DNA of 64,000 bases from assembly GCF_947501405.1 (NCBI RefSeq), contig NZ_CANMVK010000001.1, positions 930,001 through 994,000 on the forward strand, read 5' to 3'. The stretch comes from an uncultured Hoeflea sp. (lineage in GTDB: Bacteria > Pseudomonadota > Alphaproteobacteria > Rhizobiales > Rhizobiaceae). Both the position numbers and the translations under genes were made by a program. Shown one piece after another: positions 27,857-35,229 of this stretch. Within the stretch, counting starts at the first letter, position 1. Each line of letters opens with the position of its first letter. The notes under the pieces are model-generated. The model searched no databases and was not told where the DNA came from. It worked only from the letters and a program-made list of their open reading frames with translations.

Positions 27857-28798
27857 TCATCCCTGAAACATCTGTCCAGGAGCAACACCGAACTTTCTCT
27901 TGAAGGCACGATAGAACGTCGAGATGTCCGAAAACCCAGTACGGTGTGCAATGTCGTCAATGCTCCTGCGACCGCTTTTGTTCGCGGCCCGCCCTTTGAT
28001 GGTTTCCAGCGCGCGTGTAAGTCGGAAATCTCGTAGCAGCTCCGAGAACGATGTACCGGTCAAGGCCAGATGATGCTGGAGTGTGCGTATTGGAACCTCT
28101 AGTTCAAGAGATGCAGTCTCAAGTGAAAAACCTGGATCAGAGTAACGCTCGGCAATCAGATTTTCCAGCGCATCCTTTGTTCGCCAAACAGGTTGTTGGA
28201 GCGGTCTCGGCTCGGGAAGCTCGGAAAAGTAGCTCAGAATTGCGCTGACGGAGACCAACGTAGGAATTACCAAGCTACCGCGCAACGTCGCCGGTGCGCC
28301 GGCAAACAAGGCCAGGGATTTGCGTAGAAGGTGGCTGGCCGGATGTCGGTTCAGGGTACTGGCGTCATTCTGGATAATTTGAGAAACACTCCCACGTGGA
28401 AAACCAAGCGCATAATGCTTGTACCCTGATGTCGCGTGTATCTCCGCGCGGAATGGCCGTGCATTGTCGATAAAGATCATGTCCCCGGCGCGTAAGCGTT
28501 TTGCAGTCCTGCCCTGAGACACCGACATTTGCCCGCGTACGACATAATTCAGATAAAGATGATCATCTTCCACACGTTTCAGGTCATTGCGCGTGCGTTC
28601 GACAACATGGCTTTGTGCCGACATGCCCGTTAGCGATTGGTGGCCATCGGCCCAGGTCTCCAACCTTGCTGAAAACGCCTGTGTCGGGGTTTCGACCCTC
28701 GGCGTCAAATGTGCAAAGCTCGCACACAGTCCTGAGCGATAGAGTTCAAACTGCTGTGCCGGTGCGACCGTCGATGTATTCCAGCGGGTAAATTCCAT
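27857..28798 (-). CDS. AraC-family transcriptional regulator
   Basis: 313 residues. The N-terminal half resembles the AraC-binding-like (cupin) ligand domain, with YLNYVVRGQMSVSQG and RAGDMIFIDNARPF. The C-terminal 100 residues hold the double HTH, with SLELEVPIRTLQHHLALTGTSF and the family signature IAHRTGFSDISTFYRAFKRKFGVAPG. Base composition is less GC-rich than the neighbouring genes. It is divergent from the alpha/beta hydrolase gene across 130 bases and is its likely regulator. Ligand unknown. Confidence 0.92.
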   Translation of the reverse strand: MEFTRWNTSTVAPAQQFELYRSGLCASFAHLTPRVETPTQAFSARLETWADGHQSLTGMSAQSHVVERTRNDLKRVEDDHLYLNYVVRGQMSVSQGRTAKRLRAGDMIFIDNARPFRAEIHATSGYKHYALGFPRGSVSQIIQNDASTLNRHPASHLLRKSLALFAGAPATLRGSLVIPTLVSVSAILSYFSELPEPRPLQQPVWRTKDALENLIAERYSDPGFSLETASLELEVPIRTLQHHLALTGTSFSELLRDFRLTRALETIKGRAANKSGRRSIDDIAHRTGFSDISTFYRAFKRKFGVAPGQMFQG

Positions 28799-28928
28799 CG
28801 TGCGAGGTTAGGACGAGCACACCTATTTCACAAGATTTTGCGCCCAATGCCAGTGCTTGCGCCTTGCGCCAATGACAGAGGTGACCGCTTGCTCAAAGAT
28901 CCACCTGAAAAACACGGGAGTAGGAAAA

Positions 28929-29771
28929 ATGCCAAGCGAGACGATTACCCTGACAGACGGAACAAAGCTGAACGCGATTGTCGAAGGAAGCGGGCCACCG
29001 TTGATCATGGTGCCAGGATGGTCACAATCGGCAAACGGATTCAAACATCAGATTGCATCCTTATCAGATGTCAGAACGGTTATCGCATTGGATATGCGCG
29101 GTCATGGAAACAGTGATAAACCGAAGACGGGATACCGCATACAGCGTCTCGCAAAGGATCTGTTTGACGTGATCTGTGCCAAGGGTTTGGAGCAGCCAGA
29201 CGTTCTCGGGCACTCGATGGGCTGTTCGATTATCTGGTCATACAATTCCATGTTCGGCGCCGAAAAACCCTTGGGGCGACTTATTCTTGTCGATCAGGCG
29301 CCAGCGGTTGTTGCTCAGCCAGGCTGGGATGAGGACACAAAATCAAATGCTGGATGCTTGCTTCCTGACATGGAAGCTTTGGCTGGGTTCATGGATGGCG
29401 TCATCGCCTCGACAACTGCGGATGCAACCAAGGAAATTATCAGAGGGATGTTCACGGAAGATGTCGACGAGGCAGATCTGGACTGGATCGCTGCGGAAAA
29501 CATCAAACTGCCGAGGGACAGGGCGGCGCATCTTCTGCATGATCATTGTGTTCTCGATTGGCGGACTGAAATCGAGGCGATCAGCAACCCGACGCTCGTG
29601 ATCGGAGGCGAGGCGAGCATCTTCTCTGCCGCTTCACAAAGGTGGATTTCAGAGCACATCCCGGATGCGCAGGTCGAAGTCTTCGGAGCGGACGAAGGAG
29701 GCAGCCATTTCATGTTCTGGCAGAACTCTCAAAAATTCAATGCCATTGTGAAGGCGTTTCTGGCCGCCTAA
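28929..29771 (+). CDS. Alpha/beta hydrolase
   Basis: 280 residues from the ATG at 28929, which follows GGGAGTAGG. The fold is seen from GPPLIMVPGWSQSANGF, ALDMRGHGNSDKP, the nucleophile elbow LGHSMGCSI and the terminal His in DEGGSHFMFW. The sequence is close in style to haloperoxidase, epoxide-hydrolase and lactonase-like hydrolases, but the acid residue and cap do not settle the substrate. No signal peptide. Together with the divergent AraC gene it makes a two-gene accessory unit with lower GC than its surroundings. Confidence 0.9.
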   Translation: MPSETITLTDGTKLNAIVEGSGPPLIMVPGWSQSANGFKHQIASLSDVRTVIALDMRGHGNSDKPKTGYRIQRLAKDLFDVICAKGLEQPDVLGHSMGCSIIWSYNSMFGAEKPLGRLILVDQAPAVVAQPGWDEDTKSNAGCLLPDMEALAGFMDGVIASTTADATKEIIRGMFTEDVDEADLDWIAAENIKLPRDRAAHLLHDHCVLDWRTEIEAISNPTLVIGGEASIFSAASQRWISEHIPDAQVEVFGADEGGSHFMFWQNSQKFNAIVKAFLAA

Positions 29772-30010
29772 ACTGCTGTCGATCCGCGACCGGCATTGAA
29801 GTGAAGTGTCGCCGGTTCTTCAGACAGTTTTGCATCTTTTGATAGATGCACCGGGTTCAGTTTTATGCTGCATTTTGCTCTTCCAAGCCCGCCCGATACG
29901 AGCCCATCCGGTGTTCGTCATTCAAGCACCTGATGGGGCCACTTGGTGTTGTGGAAGGTCGTCCAGCCGTTGATGACCCGCCAGGCGGTCCAGCGTCGCA
30001 CCATCGGCAT
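29772..30010. other. Non-coding stretch between the hydrolase and the transposase remnant
   Basis: About 240 bases with no supported gene. A short imperfect repeat (CCGGCATTGAAG at 29802 and GCCGGTTCTTCAG downstream) may be the end of the hydrolase transcript. The rest shows no family resemblance to me and is probably decayed mobile-element DNA. Confidence 0.35.
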
Positions 30011-30227
30011 TGGCCTTGGCAGATTGAAGTTCTGAGCGGGCAAGGGATGTCCCGGATAGATGCGATCAGACAGATCGGCGTGACTGAACAAACCCACTAT
30101 CGCTGGAAGAACATAGTATGGCGGAATGGGCACAGAACAACTTAAGGAACTGAAGCGGCTTCAGAAAGCGAATGAGCGTCTTCGTAGGGCTGTGTCGGAC
30201 CTGACGCTGGATAAGCTGATCCTGTGA
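30011..30227 (+). pseudogene. IS3-family transposase orfA remnant, frameshifted
   Basis: Two frames carry consecutive pieces of an IS3 OrfA protein. The first reads IEVLSGQGMSRIDAIRQIGV then TEQTHYRWK (frame of 30020). The second, from 30117, reads YGGMGTEQLKELKRLQKANE then RLRRAVSDLTLDKLIL and a stop. These are the HTH and leucine-zipper parts of the IS3 small protein. The frameshift near 30110 and the lack of a start, orfB and inverted repeats mark it as a dead fragment. Confidence 0.82.
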
Positions 30228-30275
30228 AACGACTTCGCCGCATGCGGATACAATCCAGCAAGTAATGGACGCGCC

Positions 30276-31046
30276 CTAGATTACCTTGAGATGTCCCGGG
30301 ATGTTTGATGGTCCGTCGGTTTCGAGCCGCGGAGATTCCGCGCTCGGATCGGGGCCGTCAATGAGCGGGTTGGTGCCGGCGACCTGGTCCAGCGCGCCGC
30401 GGTCGGTGATGATGATCCGCGGACCGTCCATGACCACGCCGAAGGGCTGCAGCGATTTGACTGCGCGGGAGAAATTTTCCGGCGTCATGCCGAGATAGGA
30501 GGCGAGCAGCTTTTTTTCGGCGGGCAGGATGAAGCTTGCCGCATCACCCGCCCTTCTGGATTGGCGCTGGATATAGGCGGCGACGCGCTCGCGCGAATTG
30601 CGCAGTTTCAGCTCCTTGGCATGGCGCACCACCGAGCGGTAGCAACTGGCCAGTTCGGAGATCGTCGAAACCGCGAAATCCGGATCGATCCGGAAAGTGG
30701 CGCGCAAATCCTCCGCCGGAATCATGATGATCCGCGATTTCTCCACGGTCCGCGCCGACATCAGATAGGGCGCATCCTTGATGCAAGCCGCCAGAATGAA
30801 GGTTGATACGGGCCGCACCACAGCCATGGTGGTCTCGTTCGAGCGCCATTTTGCGTAGAGCTCGACGGCGCCTTCCATGACGATGTGCAGGAAGTCGGCC
30901 GGTTCGCCCTGATGAATGAGATCGAGTTGGGCCGGAAAGGCCTGGGCATAGGCCGCCTGCATCAGCCGTTCGAAATTCTCCGTCTGCATGTCGCGAAACA
31001 GCGGCAGTTTGCGAATCTCGGGCTTCTCATGGTCCCGCATGGGCAT
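30276..31046 (-). CDS. narR: Crp/Fnr-family regulator of nitrate respiration (NarR/Dnr-like)
   Basis: 256 residues. Residues 15-125 form the cyclic-nucleotide-like effector domain; the rest is the long dimer helix and a winged HTH. The recognition helix TPENFSRAVKSL keeps Glu190, Ser193 and Arg194 in the Fnr spacing, which predicts binding to TTGAT-N4-ATCAA. Only two cysteines (88 and 135) are present and none at the N terminus, so it cannot hold an Fnr-type [4Fe-4S] cluster. In Paracoccus and Brucella the cysteine-free NarR next to narK responds to nitrate or nitrite. An NO-sensing Dnr is the alternative. It is divergent from usp-narK. Confidence 0.8.
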   Translation of the reverse strand: MPMRDHEKPEIRKLPLFRDMQTENFERLMQAAYAQAFPAQLDLIHQGEPADFLHIVMEGAVELYAKWRSNETTMAVVRPVSTFILAACIKDAPYLMSARTVEKSRIIMIPAEDLRATFRIDPDFAVSTISELASCYRSVVRHAKELKLRNSRERVAAYIQRQSRRAGDAASFILPAEKKLLASYLGMTPENFSRAVKSLQPFGVVMDGPRIIITDRGALDQVAGTNPLIDGPDPSAESPRLETDGPSNIPGHLKVI

Positions 31047-31104
31047 TTCTCCCCCGGTCGCAGTCCGATCAACATCGGATCAAGCGCCGGCAATTGCTCC
31101 CATG

Positions 31105-31126
31105 CCAGGTGATAAATGTCACCTGG
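31105..31126. promoter_or_regulatory. Crp-like palindrome in the narR-usp gap
   Basis: CCAGGTGA-N6-TCACCTGG is a perfect 8-bp inverted repeat of 22 bases total, matching the GTGA-N6-TCAC core recognised by Crp-type proteins. It lies 59 bases before the narR start and 166 before usp. It could mediate control of narR by a Crp homologue or by NarR itself. Confidence 0.6.
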
Positions 31127-31201
31127 CGAATTGACCTTTTTTCCCCTGAATCCGGACGGAAAGCAATTCCGGTTCGATTGTGCAACGCGAGAGCGCGCTG
31201 T

Positions 31202-31215
31202 TTGATCTGTATCAA
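31202..31215. promoter_or_regulatory. Perfect Fnr/NarR box upstream of the usp-nar operon
   Basis: TTGAT-CTGT-ATCAA matches the Fnr/Dnr/NarR consensus at every fixed base. Its centre is about 83 bases upstream of the usp ATG, which allows a class II or class I promoter and a leader. It is the likely site of activation of the whole nitrate reductase operon. Confidence 0.82.
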
Positions 31216-31291
31216 GTTTGCTCTCCGGAAGGCATGGATTTTCTCCTTCAAGAAAGCCGCAGACGCGCGCTCGAGATGACGGAGACAGCCC

Positions 31292-31756
31292 ATGCACCTC
31301 ATGATTGCCTATGACCATTCCCGCAATGCGCGGATCACGCTTGAGGTGGTCAAGGAGATGTTCTCCGCGTCGCATCCGGATATCACCCTGATCTCTGTGA
31401 TCGAGGAAGTCGGCAGCGCCACCTCAGGCGCCGACGAGATGTTCAACGAGCAGTTCGCCGCTCAGAAAGCCGGCGTCGAAGCGGCGGCTGCAGAAATGAC
31501 CGCCATGGGCTTTGCCACTCAGGTGCTGATCGCGGAAGGCGACGCCCGCAAGATGATCCTTCGCGCCACCGACGAGCGCAAACCGGATCTGCTGGTGATG
31601 GCGCGCCACAGCCACAAGCCCGACGGCAACTTCATCACACGCCGCATCGACGCGCTGGTCGAGGAGTTCGATCACATGACCTTCGGGTCGGTGTCGGCCT
31701 TCCTGGCGCGCCGGGTGCAGTGCCCGCTTCTCATCATACCGACCGGCGCCGAATGA
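31292..31756 (+). CDS. Universal stress protein (UspA family)
   Basis: 154 residues forming a single Usp domain: HLMIAYDHSRNARITLEVV at the start, LLVMARHSHKPDGN, and FGSVSAFLARRVQCPLLIIP at the end. The ATP-binding G-x2-G-x9-G(S/T) pattern is not clearly complete, so nucleotide binding is uncertain. It is the first gene after the Fnr-type box and 69 bases upstream of narK1. Linkage of usp genes to anaerobic respiration genes is known in several denitrifiers. Cytoplasmic. Confidence 0.9.
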   Translation: MHLMIAYDHSRNARITLEVVKEMFSASHPDITLISVIEEVGSATSGADEMFNEQFAAQKAGVEAAAAEMTAMGFATQVLIAEGDARKMILRATDERKPDLLVMARHSHKPDGNFITRRIDALVEEFDHMTFGSVSAFLARRVQCPLLIIPTGAE

Positions 31757-31777
31757 TCCCGCCCGTCCGTTTCCGCG

Positions 31778-31797
31778 ACGGCGCATTGTCGCGCCGT
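31778..31797 (+). other. GC-rich hairpin in the usp-narK1 gap
   Basis: ACGGCGC and GCGCCGT form a perfect 7-bp stem with a 6-base loop. It is not followed by a T-run on the plus strand, so it is more likely an mRNA processing or stability hairpin than a terminator. Confidence 0.55.
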
Positions 31798-31825
31798 GAC
31801 ATTCTCGTCTGACCGAGGTTCGATT

Positions 31826-33475
31826 ATGAAAGTCTCAGATGTTTTCCGGTTCAAGAACCGCGAAATACGGGCGCTCCACCTGACCTGGATCGCCTTCTTC
31901 ATCACCTTCTATGTGTGGTTCAACATGGCGCCGCTGGCGTCGTCGATCCTCAAATCCGCCGACTGGCTGACCAAGGACGATCTGCGGCTGTTCGCAATCG
32001 CCAATGTGGCGCTGACGATCCCGGCGCGCATCATCGTCGGCATGGCACTCGACAAATGGGGCCCGCGCCGGGTGTTTTCGGTGTTGATGGTCACCATGGC
32101 CGTGCCGACGCTGTTCTTCGCTTTCGGCGATACACGCGAACAGTTGTTCTTCGCCCGGCTGATCATGTCCTCCGTCGGCGCATCTTTTGTGGTCGGCATT
32201 CACATGACCGCTCTGTGGTTCAAGCCGCGCGACATCGGTTTCGCCGAGGGGTTTTACGCCGGCTGGGGCAATTTCGGCTCGGCAGCCGCTGCGCTGACCA
32301 TCCCCACCGTGGCCCTGTCGGTCTATGGCGGCCCCGACGGCTGGCGTTACGCGGTGGCGACTTCGGGTATCATCATGGCGGCGTATGGCATCTTCTATTG
32401 GTTCGCCATCACCGACGGGCCGACAAAGGACACCCACAAAAAACCACGCAAGGCGGCGGCTCTGGAAGTCTCGACCTATCGCGATCTGGTGATGCTGGTG
32501 CTGTTTACCGTGCCATTGGTGGGCATCCTGTCGATCCTGGTCTGGCGGGTGCAAAATCTCGGCTATATCGACGGGCTGACAGCTGGTTTCTGCTATGCAG
32601 CCATTGTTGTCGTGGTGGTCTACCAGGTCTGGCAGGCGCTCAGGGTCAATCTGCCGATCCTGAAAAAGGGCGTGCCGGAGGACGACCGTTATCCGTTCTC
32701 CTCCGTCGCGGCGCTCAACACCACCTATTTCGCCAATTTCGGTGCGGAGCTGGCGGTCGTCTCGATGCTGCCGCTGTTCTTCCAGGATACCTGGGGGCTG
32801 ACCCCGGTGACGGCCGGCATTATCGCCTCGTCCTTTGCCTTCGTGAACCTGTTTGCGCGGCCGATGGGCGGGCTGGTGTCTGACCGGATGGGCAACCGTC
32901 GCTTCGTGATGTTGTCTTACATGCTGGGCATTGCAATCGGCTTCGCGCTGATGGGGCTACTGGATTCCAGCTGGCCGCTGATCATCGCGATCGCGATCAC
33001 CATCGGCTGCTCGTTCTTTGTCCAGGGCGCGGAAGGCGCGACTTTTGGCATCATTCCTTCGATCAAGCGCCGGGTGACGGGTCAGATCGCCGGCATGGCG
33101 GGCGCCTACGGCAATGTGGGGGCAGTCTTCTACCTGTTCATCTTCATGTATGTGACGCCGTCGCAGTTCTTCTTCATCATCGCCGGCGGTGCGTTCTTGA
33201 GCTGGGTTGCGTGTCTGGTGCTGCTCAAGGAGCCGCAGGGCGGGTTCGGCGACGAATATGTGATCTCGTCGGTCGACCAGGCGATCGCCGACGAAGCGAG
33301 GATGCGCAAACAGACCGAAGCCGAGCTGGAGACCATCTTCGCGGGCAGCGAACGGGTCGGACTGGCCGATCGCGGAACCGGTCTGACGGTCACCGCCCGG
33401 TTCAAGGACATGGACGATCTGCGCGCGGCGCTGGCCCGTCTTGGCACGGGCGGCGGCAAGGCGCCGGCCGAGTAA
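31826..33475 (+). CDS. narK: Nitrate/nitrite transporter, NarK1 type (MFS)
   Basis: 549 residues from the ATG at 31826, preceded by GAGG. Twelve membrane segments are visible, with the NarK family helices FYVWFNMAPL, FYAGWGNFGSAAAALTIP (nitrate signature region) and GAYGNVGAVFYLFIFMY. NarK1 proteins are thought to be nitrate/proton symporters that start nitrate uptake. The last 75 residues after helix 12 form a soluble tail (DEYVISSVDQAIADEARM and further) that ends in a small beta-like block, longer than in E. coli NarK. It is followed by a separate narK2 gene rather than being fused to it. Confidence 0.93.
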   Translation: MKVSDVFRFKNREIRALHLTWIAFFITFYVWFNMAPLASSILKSADWLTKDDLRLFAIANVALTIPARIIVGMALDKWGPRRVFSVLMVTMAVPTLFFAFGDTREQLFFARLIMSSVGASFVVGIHMTALWFKPRDIGFAEGFYAGWGNFGSAAAALTIPTVALSVYGGPDGWRYAVATSGIIMAAYGIFYWFAITDGPTKDTHKKPRKAAALEVSTYRDLVMLVLFTVPLVGILSILVWRVQNLGYIDGLTAGFCYAAIVVVVVYQVWQALRVNLPILKKGVPEDDRYPFSSVAALNTTYFANFGAELAVVSMLPLFFQDTWGLTPVTAGIIASSFAFVNLFARPMGGLVSDRMGNRRFVMLSYMLGIAIGFALMGLLDSSWPLIIAIAITIGCSFFVQGAEGATFGIIPSIKRRVTGQIAGMAGAYGNVGAVFYLFIFMYVTPSQFFFIIAGGAFLSWVACLVLLKEPQGGFGDEYVISSVDQAIADEARMRKQTEAELETIFAGSERVGLADRGTGLTVTARFKDMDDLRAALARLGTGGGKAPAE

Positions 33476-33487
33476 TTCAACCAACCG

Positions 33488-33509
33488 GCGGGCCGCAGGG
33501 GCGGCCCGC
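33488..33509 (+). other. GC-rich hairpin in the narK1-narK2 gap
   Basis: GCGGGCCGC and GCGGCCCGC form a perfect 9-bp stem around AGGG, starting 12 bases after the narK1 stop. No T-run follows. A stability or processing element is inferred. Confidence 0.6.
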
Positions 33510-33551
33510 GCTGTCGCAATCCACGCAACACCACCTCTTAAGGAGAAAATC

Positions 33552-35159
33552 GTGGGACAAGATCTGAGAAACTACACACCGGACGACGAGACCTATTGGG
33601 CCTCGACCGGCAAGGCGATTGCGAACCGCAATCTCTGGATTTCGATACCGTCGCTGCTGTGCGGCTTCGCGGTGTGGCTCTACTGGGGCATCATAACGGT
33701 CCAGATGATCAATCTGGGTTATCCGTTCGAAACCTCGCAACTGTTCACCCTGACTGCCATCGCCGGCTTGTCGGGCGCGACATTGCGGATCCCGGCGACG
33801 TTCTTCATCCGCATCGCCGGCGGGCGCAACACCATCTTCTTCACCACTGCGCTGTTGATGATCCCGGCTTTGGGAACGGGCATGGCGCTGCAAAACCCTG
33901 ATACTCCGCTGTGGCAGTATCAGGTTCTGGCGCTGCTGTCGGGTATCGGTGGCGGCAACTTTGCCGCCTCGATGTCCAACATCTCGTTCTTCTTTCCCAA
34001 GAAGATCCAGGGTTACTCGCTGGGCATGAATGCGGGTCTCGGCAACTTCGGCGTTACGACCATGCAGATTGTCATTCCGCTGGTCATGACTTTCGGCCTG
34101 TTCAGCGGAGCAAGCCGGACGCTGGTCAACACCTCGGGCACGCTGATCGGCAAGATTCCGGCTGGCACCGAGACCTATATCCAGAATGCAGGCCTGGTCT
34201 GGCTGCTTCTGCTGGTTCCGCTGGCGTTTCTGGGCTGGTTTGGAATGAACAACATCCGCGACGAGCATGTCAGCCCCAATATCCCCAACCCGTTTGGCGC
34301 GTTCAGCATAATCACCTTCATGTATGGCATCGGCCTGGTTGCCGCATTGTTCGGGCTTTGGCTGATGCTGCCCGAAACTGTCGGCGGATCAGGGTTTGGC
34401 GTCTCCAAATGGTTTGTCCTGCCGATTGTCATCGCCCTGACGGTCGGGCTGCTTCGGATCATCCCCGGCCAGATCGGCCAAAACCTGAGCCGCCAGTACA
34501 AGATCTTCGGCAACAAGCACACCTGGGCGATGACCGTCATCTACACCATGACCTTTGGCAGTTTCATCGGTTATTCGGCGGCAATGGGTCTGACCATCAA
34601 GGTCGTGTTCGGCTTCCAACATCTTATGGTCGATGGCGTCTTGACCCATGACACAGCCAACCCGAATGGGCCATCGGCGTTGATGTATGCCTGGATGGGG
34701 CCGTTTATCGGCGCGCTGATCCGACCTCTTGGCGGCATCTGGGCCGACAAGGCCGGTGGCGCCAAGGTAACGCAGATTATCTCTGTCGTAATGGTGATCT
34801 GCGCCGTGGCGCTGGCCTGGATTCTCCAGCAAGCCTATGCGTCGGCCACGCCTGAAACCCTGTTCCTGCCGTTCCTGGGCATCTTCCTGATCCTGTTTGC
34901 CGCCACCGGAATCGGCAACGGCTCGACCTTCCGCACCATCGCGGTTGCGTTCAACAAGGAACAGGCCGGCCCGGTTCTGGGCTGGACCTCGGCGGTGGCC
35001 GCCTACGGCGCCTTCCTGATCCCGCAGATCTTTGGTGAACAGATGAAGGCGGGAACACCGGAATACGCGCTCTACGGTTTCGCGATCTTCTACGGGGTCT
35101 GCATCGCCATCAACTGGTGGTTCTACCTGCGCCCCGGCGCTTACGTGAAGAACCCGTAA
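33552..35159 (+). CDS. narK: Nitrate/nitrite antiporter, NarK2 type (MFS)
   Basis: 535 residues from a GTG at 33552, fixed by AGGAG 7 bases before it. Twelve membrane helices. The family blocks are LLSGIGGGNFAASMSNISFF and AGLGNFGVTTMQIVIPLV in the first half and FLPFLGIFLILFAATGIGNG then STFRTIAVAF in the second. It matches NarK2-type nitrate/nitrite exchangers, which export the nitrite made by NarG. Having NarK1 and NarK2 as separate neighbours corresponds to the two halves of the fused NarK of Paracoccus. Confidence 0.93.
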   Translation: MGQDLRNYTPDDETYWASTGKAIANRNLWISIPSLLCGFAVWLYWGIITVQMINLGYPFETSQLFTLTAIAGLSGATLRIPATFFIRIAGGRNTIFFTTALLMIPALGTGMALQNPDTPLWQYQVLALLSGIGGGNFAASMSNISFFFPKKIQGYSLGMNAGLGNFGVTTMQIVIPLVMTFGLFSGASRTLVNTSGTLIGKIPAGTETYIQNAGLVWLLLLVPLAFLGWFGMNNIRDEHVSPNIPNPFGAFSIITFMYGIGLVAALFGLWLMLPETVGGSGFGVSKWFVLPIVIALTVGLLRIIPGQIGQNLSRQYKIFGNKHTWAMTVIYTMTFGSFIGYSAAMGLTIKVVFGFQHLMVDGVLTHDTANPNGPSALMYAWMGPFIGALIRPLGGIWADKAGGAKVTQIISVVMVICAVALAWILQQAYASATPETLFLPFLGIFLILFAATGIGNGSTFRTIAVAFNKEQAGPVLGWTSAVAAYGAFLIPQIFGEQMKAGTPEYALYGFAIFYGVCIAINWWFYLRPGAYVKNP

Positions 35160-35173
35160 CCAGATCTTCGCCT

Positions 35174-35194
35174 GCCCGGAGATCCACTCCGGGC
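35174..35194 (+). other. GC-rich hairpin in the narK2-narG gap
   Basis: GCCCGGAG and CTCCGGGC form a perfect 8-bp stem with a 5-base loop, 15 bases after narK2 and 36 before narG. No T-run follows on the plus strand. It could separate transporter and enzyme mRNA segments. Confidence 0.6.
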
Positions 35195-35229
35195 GGGCCG
35201 CACGGCTTAACCCTTAGGGAGCAAGAGAT

